A stretch of 64,000 nt of DNA from Enterobacteriaceae endosymbiont of Macroplea appendiculata (lineage in GTDB: Bacteria; Pseudomonadota; Gammaproteobacteria; Enterobacterales; Enterobacteriaceae): positions 296,198 to 360,197 of the forward strand of contig NZ_CP046220.1 in the NCBI RefSeq assembly GCF_012571605.1, written 5' to 3'. How positions within the stretch are numbered: position 1 is the first letter of the stretch; each line of letters opens with the position of its first letter. The position numbers were made by a program, and so were the translations under genes. A model generated the notes under the pieces. That model saw only the letters and a program-made list of their open reading frames with translations. It was not told the DNA's origin and made no database searches. Shown here piece by piece: positions 42,464 through 52,780 of the stretch.

Positions 42464-43648
42464 TTATTCTATAATTTTTGTTACTACTCCTGCACCTACA
42501 GTATGTCCACCTTCACGAATCGCAAAACGTAAACCATCAGACATAGCTATAGGATGTATTAATGTGACATTCATATGAATATTATCTCCTGGCATAACCA
42601 TTTCAATTTCTTTCGGTAATTCTATAGTACCAGTTACATCTGTTGTTCTAAAATAGAATTGGGGACGATAACCTTTAAAAAAGGCTGTATGACGTCCACC
42701 TTCATCTTTAGTTAAAATATATACTTCAGCTTCAAATTTTATATGTGGTTGTATAGAACCTGGTTTAGCTAAAACTTGACCTCTTTCAATATCTTCTCTT
42801 TTAATACCTCTTAATAAAATACCAACGTTTTCACCTGCTCGTCCTTCGTCTAATAATTTACGAAACATTTCTACACCTGTACAAGTAGATTTTATTGTTT
42901 TTTTAATACCTATAATTTCTACTTCTTCACCTACTTTAATAATACCCCGTTCAATTCTACCAGTAACTACTGTACCTCTTCCAGAAATAGAAAAAACATC
43001 TTCAATTGGTAATAAAAATGGTTGTTGTATTGCTCTAACTGGTTCTGGAATATAATCATCTAAACATTTTGCTAATTCAACAATTTTTTGACTCCAATGA
43101 AGATCACCTTCTAAAGCTTTTAATGCTGAACCATGAATAATAGGAGTAGTTTCTCCTGGAAAATCATATTGTGTTAATAAATCACGTACTTCCATTTCTA
43201 CTAATTCTAATAATTCTTCGTCATCTACCATATCGCATTTATTTAAAAAAACGATAATATATGGCACACCTACTTGTCGTGCTAATAAAATATGTTCTCT
43301 TGTTTGTGGCATTGGTCCATCAGTAGCTGCAACAACTAATATTGCTCCGTCCATTTGTGCAGCTCCTGTAATCATATTTTTAACATAATCTGCATGCCCT
43401 GGACAATCTACATGTGCATAATGCCTTTTTTCAGTATCATATTCGACATGAGAAGTATTAATAGTAATTCCTCTTTCTTTTTCTTCAGGAGCATTATCAA
43501 TTTGATCAAATGATTTTGCAGAGCCACCGTATTTTTTTGATAATACTGTTGTAATAGCAGCAGTTAATGTTGTTTTACCGTGATCAACATGTCCTATAGT
43601 ACCAACATTAATATGTGGTTTAGAACGTTCAAATTTTTCTTTAGCCAT
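42464..43648 (-). CDS. tuf: Elongation factor Tu
   Basis: GTPase delivering aminoacyl-tRNA to the ribosome, 394 aa as in E. coli. G1 [16 protein letters not shown] and NKCDM are intact. It lies after fusA (as tufA does) and before secE (as tufB does), so it occupies both classical positions at once. No second copy is visible in the window, and the tRNA cluster that precedes tufB in E. coli is 16.6 kb away at 60261-60667. Confidence 0.99.
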   Translation of the reverse strand: MAKEKFERSKPHINVGTIGHVDHGKTTLTAAITTVLSKKYGGSAKSFDQIDNAPEEKERGITINTSHVEYDTEKRHYAHVDCPGHADYVKNMITGAAQMDGAILVVAATDGPMPQTREHILLARQVGVPYIIVFLNKCDMVDDEELLELVEMEVRDLLTQYDFPGETTPIIHGSALKALEGDLHWSQKIVELAKCLDDYIPEPVRAIQQPFLLPIEDVFSISGRGTVVTGRIERGIIKVGEEVEIIGIKKTIKSTCTGVEMFRKLLDEGRAGENVGILLRGIKREDIERGQVLAKPGSIQPHIKFEAEVYILTKDEGGRHTAFFKGYRPQFYFRTTDVTGTIELPKEIEMVMPGDNIHMNVTLIHPIAMSDGLRFAIREGGHTVGAGVVTKIIE

Positions 43649-43709
43649 AAATAAATTCCCTAATTATTAAGTTGTTGATTAAAAAATTTATTAAAATAAT
43701 ATATATTTA

Positions 43710-45815
43710 TTATATGTTTTTTGTTTCTATAATATTTTTTACAATATTATGTGGTGTTTCAGTGTATTTAAAAAATTCCATGGTATAAGAAGCTCTTCCT
43801 TGTGTATACGATCTTAAATTAGTAGCATATCCAAACATCTCTGATAATGGGACACAAGCACGTATAATATGACTATTAGCAATATGACGCATACCTTCTA
43901 TTATACCTCTCCTACGGTTTAAATCTCCAATAACATCACCCATATACTCTTCTGGAGTATCAACTTCTACTATCATAATAGGTTCTAATAGTACAGGATT
44001 GGCTTGTTTAAACGCCATTTTAAATGCTATAGATGCAGCTAATTTAAATGCTAATTCTGAAGAATCTACATCATGATATGAACCAAAATGTAATCTTATT
44101 GCTATATTTACTACTGGATACCCAGCCATTGGACCTGATTTTAGTTGTTCTTGTATACTTTTATCTATCGCTGTAATATACTCACTAGGTATTACACCAC
44201 CTTTTATATCATTAGTAAACAAATAACTAACATTATTTTTATTTGATTCTAATGGTGATATATCTATAACAACATGACCGTATTGTCCACGACCTCCTGT
44301 TTGTTTAATATATTTACCTTCTATATTATAAACATTACTTTTAATAGTTTCACGATAAGATACTTGGGGTTTACCTATATTTGCAGAAACATTAAATTCT
44401 CTTTTCATTCTATCTACAATAATTTCTAAATGTAATTCTCCCATACCAGCAATAATAGTTTGATTTGTTTCTTTATCTATCCAAGTTCTTAAAGACGGAT
44501 CTTCTTTAATTAATCTATTTAACGCTAAACCCATTTTTTCTTGATCAATTTTAGTTTTTGGTTCTATGGCAATAGAAATAACAGGTTCTGGAAACTCCAT
44601 TTTTTCTAAAATAATATTATTTTGTATATCACATAAAGTATCACCTGTAGTAACATTTCTCAAACCAATAGCAGCAGCAATGTCGCCCGAATAAACTTTT
44701 TTAATTTCTTCTCTTTTATTAGCATGCATCTGTACTAATCTGCCAATGCGTTCTTTTTGTTTTTTAATAGAATTTAAAATAATATCTCCACTATTTACTG
44801 TACCAGAATATACTCTAAAAAAAGTTAAATTACCAACAAAAGGATCATTAGCAATTTTGAATGCTAATGCAGCAAATGGCTCATTATCATGATTTTTCCG
44901 TATTAAATTTTGTTTCTTAGATATATCTTGAATAGGCGGTATATCCATAGGAGAAGGTAAATAATCAATAATAGCATCTAATAAAGATTGTACACCTTTA
45001 TTTTTAAAAGCAGAACCACATGTAATTAATGTAATTTCATTTTTTAATACTCTTGTTCTTAATGAAGTTTTAATTTCTTTTTCTGTAATATCATTATTAT
45101 TAAAATATTTTTCCATTAAATAATCGTCTGTTTCTACTGCTGCTTCTATAAGTTTTTGACGCCAAAATTGAAATAATTTTGTCATTTTTTTTGGTATTAT
45201 ATCGTAATAACAATTTATGCCATATTTTTTTTCATCCCAATACATTGCTTTCATTTTAATTAAATCAATAATACCTATAAATTTTTCTTCGGAACCAATA
45301 GGGATTTGTAATGGTATTGCAACTGTAGATAAATTATTTTTTATTTGTTCTATAACATGAAAAAAATTAGCTCCTATACGATCCATTTTATTTATAAATG
45401 CAATTCTAGGTACTTTATATTTATTAGCTTGTTTCCATACGGTTTCAGATTGAGGTTGTACGCCGCCAACTGCACAATAAATCATTACAACACCATCTAA
45501 TATTCTCATGGATCTTTCTACTTCTATTGTAAAATCAACATGTCCTGGAGTATCAATAATATTGATTCTATGTACATTATATTGATTAAACATTCCTGAC
45601 CAAAATGCTGTAGTTGCGGCAGATGTTATAGTAATACCTCTTTCTTGTTCTTGTTCCATCCAATCCATAGTTGCTGCGCCATCATGAACTTCACCTATTT
45701 TATGATTTACCCCAGTATAAAATAAAATTCTCTCGGTAGTTGTAGTTTTACCCGCATCAATATGCGCACTAATACCAATATTACGATATTGTGTGATAGG
45801 AGTAGTACGACTCAT
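43710..45815 (-). CDS. fusA: Elongation factor G
   Basis: Translocation and recycling GTPase, 701 aa from the ATG at 45815 (E. coli 704). An upstream in-frame ATG at 45848 is rejected because [19 protein letters not shown] matches the E. coli N-terminus and AGAGG is 7 bases before it. G1 [16 protein letters not shown] and NKMDR are present, then domains II-V. In rpsL-rpsG-fusA-tuf order. Confidence 0.98.
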   Translation of the reverse strand: MSRTTPITQYRNIGISAHIDAGKTTTTERILFYTGVNHKIGEVHDGAATMDWMEQEQERGITITSAATTAFWSGMFNQYNVHRINIIDTPGHVDFTIEVERSMRILDGVVMIYCAVGGVQPQSETVWKQANKYKVPRIAFINKMDRIGANFFHVIEQIKNNLSTVAIPLQIPIGSEEKFIGIIDLIKMKAMYWDEKKYGINCYYDIIPKKMTKLFQFWRQKLIEAAVETDDYLMEKYFNNNDITEKEIKTSLRTRVLKNEITLITCGSAFKNKGVQSLLDAIIDYLPSPMDIPPIQDISKKQNLIRKNHDNEPFAALAFKIANDPFVGNLTFFRVYSGTVNSGDIILNSIKKQKERIGRLVQMHANKREEIKKVYSGDIAAAIGLRNVTTGDTLCDIQNNIILEKMEFPEPVISIAIEPKTKIDQEKMGLALNRLIKEDPSLRTWIDKETNQTIIAGMGELHLEIIVDRMKREFNVSANIGKPQVSYRETIKSNVYNIEGKYIKQTGGRGQYGHVVIDISPLESNKNNVSYLFTNDIKGGVIPSEYITAIDKSIQEQLKSGPMAGYPVVNIAIRLHFGSYHDVDSSELAFKLAASIAFKMAFKQANPVLLEPIMIVEVDTPEEYMGDVIGDLNRRRGIIEGMRHIANSHIIRACVPLSEMFGYATNLRSYTQGRASYTMEFFKYTETPHNIVKNIIETKNI

Positions 45816-45928
45816 ATGAAACCTCTGATTATAATATATAAAACACAAATATTAGTTTTTCATATTAACATGGTAAAACAATATATATTTTATATTTAAA
45901 ATGTCCATTCATAACTTATGTATGATAA

Positions 45929-46399
45929 TTACCATCGATAATGAGCAAAAGCTTTATTCGCTTCTGCCATACGATGTACTTCTTCTTTCTTTTTAATTGC
46001 ATTACCTTTTTTATTTATTGCATCAAACATTTCATGTGCTAATTTTAAAATCATGGATTTTTCATTACGTTTTCTAGCTGCATGTACTAACCATTTCATA
46101 GCAAGAGTATTTCTTCTAGTAGGTCGTACTTCTACTGGTACTTGATATGTAGAACCACCTACTCTTCTAGATTTAACTTCTACTATGGGTTTAATATTTT
46201 CTAATACATTACTAAAAACATCTATAATATTCATAGATCTTTTTTCAGAAACTATTTTTAATGCAGAATATACAATATTTGTTGCTATAGATTTTTTACC
46301 ATTAAACATAATAATATTAATAAATTTTGACAATAATTCTGATGAAAATATTGCATCAGGTACAATTTTTCTTTGACTAATAATACGTCTACGAGGCAT
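45929..46399 (-). CDS. rpsG: 30S ribosomal protein S7
   Basis: Head-assembly initiator protein, 156 aa, the length of the short E. coli allele. MPRRR start, [18 protein letters not shown] rRNA/tRNA-contacting segment and C-terminal [13 protein letters not shown] are conserved. Second gene of the str operon. Confidence 0.98.
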   Translation of the reverse strand: MPRRRIISQRKIVPDAIFSSELLSKFINIIMFNGKKSIATNIVYSALKIVSEKRSMNIIDVFSNVLENIKPIVEVKSRRVGGSTYQVPVEVRPTRRNTLAMKWLVHAARKRNEKSMILKLAHEMFDAINKKGNAIKKKEEVHRMAEANKAFAHYRW

Positions 46400-46436
46400 A
46401 ATATGTCTTCCATATTTACTATATTAAATTAAAATA

Positions 46437-46808
46437 TCATTTAGTTTGTTTAACGCCATATTTTGAACGGCCCTTTTTACGATTTTTTACTCCTGAACAA
46501 TCTAATGTACCTCTAATAGTATGATAACGTACGCCTGGTAGATCTTTTACTCTACCACCTCTAATTAAAACTACAGAATGTTCTTGTAAATTATGTCCTT
46601 CACCAGCAATATAAGATGTTACCTCATAACCATTTGTTAAACGTACTCTACATACTTTACGTAAGGCAGAATTAGGTTTTTTAGGAGTAGTAGTATATAC
46701 TTTTGTACATACACCACGTTTTTGTGGACAAGAATTTAGAGCTGGAACATTACTTTTTGTTTTTTTTCTAGTTCTAGGTTTACGTACTAACTGATTAATT
46801 GTTACCAT
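46437..46808 (-). CDS. rpsL: 30S ribosomal protein S12
   Basis: Decoding-centre protein, 123 aa (E. coli 124). KPNSALRK and [13 protein letters not shown] carry the lysines associated with streptomycin sensitivity, both unmutated. It heads the str operon downstream of tusB, as in E. coli. Confidence 0.98.
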   Translation of the reverse strand: MVTINQLVRKPRTRKKTKSNVPALNSCPQKRGVCTKVYTTTPKKPNSALRKVCRVRLTNGYEVTSYIAGEGHNLQEHSVVLIRGGRVKDLPGVRYHTIRGTLDCSGVKNRKKGRSKYGVKQTK

Positions 46809-46892
46809 TAAATAAAATCCTATTGTAATATTATTATATTATAAAGTTATTATATAATGTATATTGGAATTATGTATATGTATTTTTAAACA

Positions 46893-47195
46893 TTATGACC
46901 ATAATATTTGTTGTTTATGTTTAACGGTTAAATCAACAAACTGTTTATAATCTATAATAATAATTTCTTTACTAAAGTTATTTAATAATCCTCTAGTTAC
47001 AATATCATTTTGTATAGCAAATATAGATAATTGTTTTTGATATTTCATATGTCTTATTTTTTTATAAAAAATACTATTAGATAGACCTGCCAAAACACCA
47101 TCTTGTATTAATATAAGATCATCATTTTTATTTAAAATATCTAACAATAGAACAAAATTACAACATAACGGTGAATTTGATAAAATATACAACAT
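46893..47195 (-). CDS. tusB: Sulphur relay protein TusB
   Basis: Component of the TusBCD heterohexamer that passes persulphide sulphur to TusE and MnmA for 2-thiouridine at U34 of tRNA-Lys, -Glu and -Gln. The 100 aa protein (E. coli 95) has LIQDGVLAGL and IIIIDYKQFVDLTVKH, matching the family C-terminus. In tusD-tusC-tusB-rpsL order. Confidence 0.92.
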   Translation of the reverse strand: MLYILSNSPLCCNFVLLLDILNKNDDLILIQDGVLAGLSNSIFYKKIRHMKYQKQLSIFAIQNDIVTRGLLNNFSKEIIIIDYKQFVDLTVKHKQQILWS

Positions 47196-47213
47196 AGTAG
47201 TACGATTTATTTG

Positions 47214-47576
47214 TTAAAAATTCATAATAATATCATAATGACTGATACATTTGTTCCACAAATTGGGTTGTATATATTTTACAGGTATAACCCAATTATC
47301 TATATTATCATTAATTCCTAAAATATTCATTGATTTTTCACATACAAAAAATTTATTTATATTACATAATAGTAACATTTTAAATGTTAAACTATTATTA
47401 GGTAAAAAAACATTTCTTGATTTTTGTTGTGATTTAATTTGTAAAACACCATCAGATATAAAAAATAATGCTATATCCTCAATAAATGAGGATATAGAAA
47501 TAACAATATCTAGTCCTTCTTGTCCAGAATTATTACCATATGGTGCTTTAGAAAAAATAATAGCTACATTATTCAT
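47214..47576 (-). CDS. tusC: Sulphur relay protein TusC
   Basis: Middle subunit of TusBCD, 120 aa (E. coli 119). AIIFSKAPYGNNSGQEGLD at the N-terminus is the family signature. Its start overlaps the tusD stop by one base (TAATG), indicating translational coupling, and it is followed by tusB. Confidence 0.93.
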   Translation of the reverse strand: MNNVAIIFSKAPYGNNSGQEGLDIVISISSFIEDIALFFISDGVLQIKSQQKSRNVFLPNNSLTFKMLLLCNINKFFVCEKSMNILGINDNIDNWVIPVKYIQPNLWNKCISHYDIIMNF

Positions 47577-47962
47577 TAAAATTGTACGAAACGATCACAC
47601 GATAATATAAAATTTGTTAATGTTACTAAATTAGTAATTTTAAAATTACTATTTATTAACATAAAATGCTTATTTTGTTTATATAAAATTTTTTCACATT
47701 CCAAACCTCTTTGAACCAGAGATTTTACACATATAAATAATTCTATATTATATTTTATACTTAATTCTATCCATAGCTGTGTTAAATTTAATCTATCTTT
47801 AGTAATAAAATTGTTATTAGCATTATATACACCATCACAATAAAAAAATATGTTTTTTAAATAATGTTTACCTTGTAGTAATAATGCTTCAGCAAAACAA
47901 TATGCAGAATAAGCATTCTGTGCATTAAATGGTGCTTTTGTTACTAATAACACAAAAATCAT
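47576..47962 (-). CDS. tusD: Sulphurtransferase TusD
   Basis: Catalytic subunit of TusBCD, 128 aa as in E. coli. The persulphide cysteine lies in ELFICVKSLVQRGL near residue 78, where E. coli has Cys78. N-terminal LLVTKAPFNAQNAYSAYCFA fits the family. TusA and TusE are not in this window. Confidence 0.94.
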   Translation of the reverse strand: MIFVLLVTKAPFNAQNAYSAYCFAEALLLQGKHYLKNIFFYCDGVYNANNNFITKDRLNLTQLWIELSIKYNIELFICVKSLVQRGLECEKILYKQNKHFMLINSNFKITNLVTLTNFILSCDRFVQF

Positions 47963-48015
47963 ATAAAGTACCTTATAAAGATTAAATATTAACTACAAGT
48001 ATAAGAAGAATGATC

Positions 48016-48043
48016 TTACATAATATCATTATGTAATGATATT
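48016..48043 (-). terminator. Overlapping hairpins after fkpA
   Basis: Two mutually exclusive inverted repeats share a middle arm: TTACATAAT (48016-48024) with 48028-48036, and AATATCATTA (48022-48031) with 48034-48043. They sit between fkpA and tusD and are probably a terminator or processing signal. Confidence 0.4.
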
Positions 48044-48066
48044 TATCATTTTTTATTATAAAAATT

Positions 48067-49239
48067 TTATTTTTGATGTGATTTTTTTACTATATTTTTA
48101 TTATGTTTATGTTTTTTAACATTAGTAGCATGTAATAATTTTTTATGTACTATATTATGTTTATTATGATGTTGTTGACGGTTAAAAGAACTAACATTAT
48201 ATTTAAAATCTAATAATTCAATATCAAAAACAAGTGTAGAATTCGTAGGAATGCCAGTAATTACATCATGATTATAAGCTAAATTATATGGAATTACTAA
48301 TGTTATTTTCCCACCTTTACCAATAAGTCTTAATCCTTCTTGCCAGCCAGGTATTGTTTTATGTAAATCCATAATTAATGGTTGTTTACGAATATAAGTA
48401 TTATCAAATTCAACACCACTTATTAATTTACCAATATAATTTACTTTGACAAATATTTTTCCTTTTTTAGGAAGTTGTAATTTACCTTTTCTATATATTT
48501 TGTATACAAGACCAGTACGTGTTTTTTTGAATTTTTTATTTTTAATTAATTGGTTAACAAACTTTTTACCTGCAACTATATTTACTTTAGATTGATTTTT
48601 TACAAAGTTCTCTGTAGAATTTTTTACATCAGATTCAAATTTTTGTAAAATTTTTTGTATTTCTTTTGCAGGAATTAATAATTCTTTATGTTCTAAGACA
48701 TCATGTATACCACGTAATACATATTTTTTATTTACTACAATATTAAGTTTTTGTTGTTCATCAAAAGAATCTTGTAAATATTGTCCAAAAGAAACACCTA
48801 ATGCATATGATACTTTTTGTTCTTCACTTTGTATGATTAGTTCTTCTTTATTAATATCACTACTATTATAACTATTAGTTATATTATCATTTTTAATAGA
48901 ATTTATTAAATTATTACCTTGCTTATTTAAAGATTCTGTATTGATAATATTTGTTGAACCAACAAAATGATTTTTTAAAGTTTTTTCTAATTTATTATCA
49001 TTAGTAGTATTATCTTGATGTTCTACTGCCTTATTATCTAATTTATCATCTACAACTGTATCTGTTGTTTTTTGTGATAATTGCGAATTATCTTTTTTAG
49101 AATTAGTATTTGTGGATTTTGTTTTACTACTCCACCAACTGATATTTTTTAAAGCAGATGCTTTTAACATAGGTACATTTAAACTCACAGTTAAAATCAA
49201 TACAACTAATATTGATAACTTTTTATTCAAAAATCGCAT
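48067..49239 (-). CDS. fkpA: Periplasmic FKBP-type peptidyl-prolyl isomerase FkpA, expanded
   Basis: Periplasmic chaperone and proline isomerase. It has 390 aa against 270 in E. coli. A signal peptide (about residues 1-28, ending LKASA) is followed by an insert of about 90 residues rich in Asn, Asp, Ser, Thr and Lys, then the dimerisation domain (KVSYALGVSFGQYLQDS) and the FKBP domain (TGLVYKI, VEFDNTY, IPGWQEGL, GGKITLVIPYNLAY, NSTLVFDIELLD). The last 38 residues hold about 8 His and 10 Lys, unlike the Ala/Lys tail of E. coli. It is upstream of tusD; slyX, slyD and tusD-adjacent yheO are absent. Confidence 0.95.
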   Translation of the reverse strand: MRFLNKKLSILVVLILTVSLNVPMLKASALKNISWWSSKTKSTNTNSKKDNSQLSQKTTDTVVDDKLDNKAVEHQDNTTNDNKLEKTLKNHFVGSTNIINTESLNKQGNNLINSIKNDNITNSYNSSDINKEELIIQSEEQKVSYALGVSFGQYLQDSFDEQQKLNIVVNKKYVLRGIHDVLEHKELLIPAKEIQKILQKFESDVKNSTENFVKNQSKVNIVAGKKFVNQLIKNKKFKKTRTGLVYKIYRKGKLQLPKKGKIFVKVNYIGKLISGVEFDNTYIRKQPLIMDLHKTIPGWQEGLRLIGKGGKITLVIPYNLAYNHDVITGIPTNSTLVFDIELLDFKYNVSSFNRQQHHNKHNIVHKKLLHATNVKKHKHNKNIVKKSHQK

Positions 49240-49276
49240 TGTCTACTCCAAAATAAAATTATAAAATTTCTATGTA

Positions 49277-49308
49277 TATAAATAAGATAAACTGTTATCT
49301 TATTTATA
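49277..49308. terminator. Perfect 14-bp hairpin between asd and fkpA
   Basis: Arms 49277-49290 and 49295-49308 are exact complements around an ACTG loop. It is downstream of asd on the minus strand and upstream of fkpA. Probably an asd terminator, although no long U run follows. Confidence 0.55.
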
Positions 49309-49359
49309 AAATATTACTGATAAACAATAAAAAAAACAAGATAAAAATATACTAATTTT

Positions 49360-50478
49360 TTAAATTATATTTGTTAATAATTTAAATATTCTTCTTAATG
49401 GTTCAGCTGCCCCCCATAATAATTGATCTCCTACTGTAAATGCAGAAAAACAATTTTTATCTATATTTAATTTTTTTATTCTACCAATTGCAACATTTAG
49501 TGTATTATTTGTAGCTTGAGGTGTTAAATATTTTTTTGTATTTGTATAATCATTAGGAATAATTTTTACCCATTTATTATGTAATTGAAGAAGTTCAGTA
49601 ATATTATTAATTGATAGTTCTGTTTTTAATTTTATCATAAAAGATTGGCTATGAGAACGCAATGTAGGTACTCTAACACAGATTCCATCTATGGGTGTAA
49701 TAGATTTATTATCTAATATTTTATTTGTTTCAAATTGACCTTTCCATTCCTCTTTAGTTTGCCCATTATTCATTTTTTGATCTATCCATGGAATGACATT
49801 ATTAATTAATGGGATAGTCAAATGTTTTTTAGGAAATAATTCATTTTGCATAATACTAGCAATTTTTCTTTCTAATTTTAAAATATTTAACGTATTATCA
49901 TTAATAATATTATGTATATGATCATTAATAAATTTATTTTGTAATAATAATTCTTGTATAAATTTAGTACCTGCACCTGATATTGCTTGATATGTCGAAA
50001 CAAAAACCCATTTGATCATATCCTGTTTAAATAATTCTCCTAATGCCATTAACATTAAACTTACAGTACAATTACCACCTACAAAAGTTTTAATGCCCAT
50101 ATCTATTTTTTTTTTAATTACATGTAAATTAATTGGATCTAATACAATACATGAGCATGGTAATGAACGTAAATATGATGCTGCATCTATCCAATAACCT
50201 TTCCAATCATGTTCATGCAATTTATGATATACAATACGTGTATATTCACTACCTTGACATGTAATAATTATATCTAAGGATAATAATAATTGAAGATTAT
50301 ATGCATCTTGTAACGTTGGATGTATATTAATATTTTTATATTGAGGACATTGTTCGCCTACTTGTGAAGTAGTTAAAAAAAATATTTTAGTATTATGAAA
50401 ATCATTTTTATATAACATTCTTTTTAGTAAAACTGATCCAACAATACCACGCCATCCTGCAAAACCTATATTTTTCAT
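49360..50478 (-). CDS. asd: Aspartate-semialdehyde dehydrogenase
   Basis: Reduces aspartyl phosphate to aspartate semialdehyde, the branch point to diaminopimelate/lysine, threonine and methionine. The 372 aa protein (E. coli 367) starts with the NADP site GFAGWRGIVGSVL. The catalytic cysteine lies in GGNCTVSLMLMALG near residue 135, with RVPTLRSHSQ further on. Together with mrdA/mrdB, a diaminopimelate role for peptidoglycan is plausible. No other gene of the pathway is in the window. Confidence 0.97.
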   Translation of the reverse strand: MKNIGFAGWRGIVGSVLLKRMLYKNDFHNTKIFFLTTSQVGEQCPQYKNINIHPTLQDAYNLQLLLSLDIIITCQGSEYTRIVYHKLHEHDWKGYWIDAASYLRSLPCSCIVLDPINLHVIKKKIDMGIKTFVGGNCTVSLMLMALGELFKQDMIKWVFVSTYQAISGAGTKFIQELLLQNKFINDHIHNIINDNTLNILKLERKIASIMQNELFPKKHLTIPLINNVIPWIDQKMNNGQTKEEWKGQFETNKILDNKSITPIDGICVRVPTLRSHSQSFMIKLKTELSINNITELLQLHNKWVKIIPNDYTNTKKYLTPQATNNTLNVAIGRIKKLNIDKNCFSAFTVGDQLLWGAAEPLRRIFKLLTNII

Positions 50479-50612
50479 TATTCATTTTACCTTTATGTAA
50501 ACATATCTATTTGAGATATAATTAATTTTTTGAATATTATCTCTGTATAAATATAATGTATATCTTACATAAATAAAATCATTAAGTATTTATCATTTGT
50601 ATATATTATTAT

Positions 50613-51289
50613 TTATATGATAGGTTTTATGAACCAATTTACAGGAGTAATATTATGAGATTGCAAGTAGTTATTTGCACGAGAAAAATGTTTACATATA
50701 TAAAATCCTTTATAAAAAGAAAATGGTGAAGGATGTGAAGTACATAATATATGATGTTTGTTTTTATCAATTAAAATATTTTTTTGATGTGCTTTTTGCC
50801 CCCACAAAAGGAATACTATATGAGTACAGTATTGATTAATTACTTTAATAACATTATTTGTAAAAATTTCCCAACCAATATTAGCATGTGAATTTGGCCG
50901 ATTTTGTTCTACTGTTAGTATAGTGTTTAATAACATTACACCTTGTTTTACCCAATCTATTAAATAACCATGATTAGGTATATAAAATTTTGGTATATCG
51001 TATTGTATAGCTTTATAAATATTTTTTAATGTAGGCGGAATTTTAGTTTTAGGCATAACAGAAAAAGCTAAACCATGAGCTTGATTTATACCATGATAAG
51101 GATCTTGACCTAAAATAACTATTTTTAACTGATATAAATTTATTATATTAAATATATTGAAAATATATTTTTTAGGAGGATAAATAATTTTGCCCTGTAA
51201 AATATCTGTATTAATTTTATGAATAATTTTTATAAAATAATCTTTTTTTTTTCTTTATGTAAAAAATGTTGCCAACTATCTTTTAACAT
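50613..51289 (-). pseudogene. ung: Uracil-DNA glycosylase, frameshifted in a poly(A) tract
   Basis: Family 1 UDG removing uracil from DNA. The reading frame opens at ATG 51289 (MLKDSWQHFLHKE) but shifts at a run of ten A on the coding strand (51243-51252). One extra A would restore a 225-residue protein aligned end to end with E. coli Ung (229). After the run, frame +1 gives IYPP, the catalytic GQDPYHG, AHGLAFSV, NPH-type strand and the HPSPFS loop, all intact; the longest ATG-initiated frame starts only at 51056 and lacks the catalytic aspartate. Intact motifs suggest a very recent loss, rescue by polymerase slippage, or a sequencing error. Confidence 0.9.
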
Positions 51290-51448
51290 AGTATTTAACC
51301 TTTATAAGGATAATATTGTTATACATTTATAATGCTTATGTAATTGGATTATACTATAATTAATCTATATTAAACACTTGTTAAGTATATTAAATAATAA
51401 TTTTGTAGTGATCAATACTTAAAATTTTAACTCATAAGGAATATGAAT

Positions 51449-51805
51449 GTGAAATATTATGAAATAGTATTAATGATACATCCGGATCAAAGTGAAAAAA
51501 TTAATAATTTTATTACAATATATAAAAATTATATTCAAGAACAGCAGGGATCTATAACAAGGTTAGAAGATTGGGGTAGAAGACAATTATCATATCCTAT
51601 TAACAGAATGCAAAAAGCACATTATATCCTTATAAATATCATGTTAAAAAATACAAATAATATTATAATACATTTAGAAAAAAAATTTAAAACCAATGAA
51701 TTTATTATGAGATATTTTATTATGCAAACAAAAACAAATCGTATAACTATCTCATCTATTTTAAAAATTAAAAATGAACGGCAAGCACAAAACAAAAGAA
51801 TCTAG
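51449..51805 (+). CDS. rpsF: 30S ribosomal protein S6
   Basis: Platform protein that binds with S18. I prefer the GTG start at 51449 (118 aa): AAGGA lies 8 bases upstream, and the protein then begins .KYYEIV, matching E. coli RHYEIV. An ATG at 51443 is only 2 bases from the SD. MIHPDQSE and LEDWGRRQLSYPI are conserved; the acidic C-terminal tail is absent. It heads rpsF-rpsR-rplI. Confidence 0.95.
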   Translation: MKYYEIVLMIHPDQSEKINNFITIYKNYIQEQQGSITRLEDWGRRQLSYPINRMQKAHYILINIMLKNTNNIIIHLEKKFKTNEFIMRYFIMQTKTNRITISSILKIKNERQAQNKRI

Positions 51806-51868
51806 TATTTTGATAGAAATATATATTTTATTTACTTATTATTTACATAAAATTTATAGGAATGTAAT

Positions 51869-52096
51869 ATGATACGTTATTTTAGACGTCGTAAATTTTG
51901 TCGTTTTACAGCAGAAAAAATCAAAGAAATTGATTATAAAGATATACATATTTTAAAAAATTTCATTACTGAAAGTGGGAAAATCGTTCCTAGTAGAATT
52001 ACAGGAACAAAAGCTAAATATCAAAGACAATTATCTAAAGCTATTAAAATCGCAAGATATTTATCTTTAATAACTTATACTGATCAACATCAATAA
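51869..52096 (+). CDS. rpsR: 30S ribosomal protein S18
   Basis: Seventy-five residues as in E. coli; [13 protein letters not shown] start and [21 protein letters not shown] are diagnostic. In E. coli priB lies between rpsF and rpsR; it is deleted here, leaving 63 bases. Confidence 0.98.
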   Translation: MIRYFRRRKFCRFTAEKIKEIDYKDIHILKNFITESGKIVPSRITGTKAKYQRQLSKAIKIARYLSLITYTDQHQ

Positions 52097-52112
52097 TGAG
52101 TAATATATTATT

Positions 52113-52568
52113 ATGCAAATTATTTTATTAGATAATTTTATAGGATTAGGTAAAAAATCTGAAATAATTAATGTTAAGCCAGGATATGCCCGGAATTATT
52201 TAATTCCTAAAAATATAGGTATATTAGCAACACAAAAAAATATACATTATTTAAAAAATAAAATACAAGATTTTAAATTTAAACAATTACAAAGTTTTAA
52301 AAATGCAGAAATACAAGCAAAAAAAATGACTGATATAAAACATATTACTATTCAGTCTAGAGCAAGCAAAACAGGTAAATTATTTGGTTCTATTAATAAA
52401 AAAAATATTATTTTAGCTTTAAAAAATATGAATTTTAATATAGAAAAAAATATTGTTATTTTGCCAAAAGGATCTATTAAATATTTAGGACAACATATAG
52501 TATATTTTCATTTTCATAAAAAAATTATAGTTAAAAAAAATATTAATGTTATTAGTTATCATAAATAA
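52113..52568 (+). CDS. rplI: 50S ribosomal protein L9
   Basis: L9 binds domain V of 23S rRNA and projects a long helix. The 151 aa protein (E. coli 149) has the N-terminal signature G.K.EIINVKPGYARNYLIPK and a diverged C-terminal domain (KTGKLFGSI). It follows rpsR by 16 bases. Confidence 0.97.
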   Translation: MQIILLDNFIGLGKKSEIINVKPGYARNYLIPKNIGILATQKNIHYLKNKIQDFKFKQLQSFKNAEIQAKKMTDIKHITIQSRASKTGKLFGSINKKNIILALKNMNFNIEKNIVILPKGSIKYLGQHIVYFHFHKKIIVKKNINVISYHK

Positions 52569-52623
52569 AATTATTAAAAATAATTATTGCTTTATTTACA
52601 ATATTATTTTATAATTATGAAAA

Positions 52624-52727
52624 GTAACGTAATTATTTTAAACAATATTATTTTTACAAACCCAGTCAGGTCTGGAAAGAAGCAGCTGTAGTAAAAACAA
52701 TATGTGTTAAAAGAATAGTTGCGTTAT
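52624..52727 (+). ncRNA. ffs: 4.5S signal recognition particle RNA
   Basis: The universal SRP hairpin tip is present: GTCAGGTCTGGAAAGAAGCAGC (52665-52686) differs little from the E. coli Ffh-binding core. Flanking arms pair over about 14 bases (52626-52639 with 52712-52725) and again around 52643-52656 with 52691-52703, giving the expected single rod of about 100 nt. Ends are approximate. In E. coli ffs also lies upstream of dnaX, with several genes between. Confidence 0.93.
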
Positions 52728-52780
52728 TTTCTTTTTATAATATATTATTAAATATGTTAATGGTAATATATTTAATACAT

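Noticed and set aside
50613-51056. A short, functional 147-residue Ung
   Set aside because: Starting at the internal methionine removes the GQDPYHG catalytic block; the upstream homologous sequence in another frame shows a frameshift instead.
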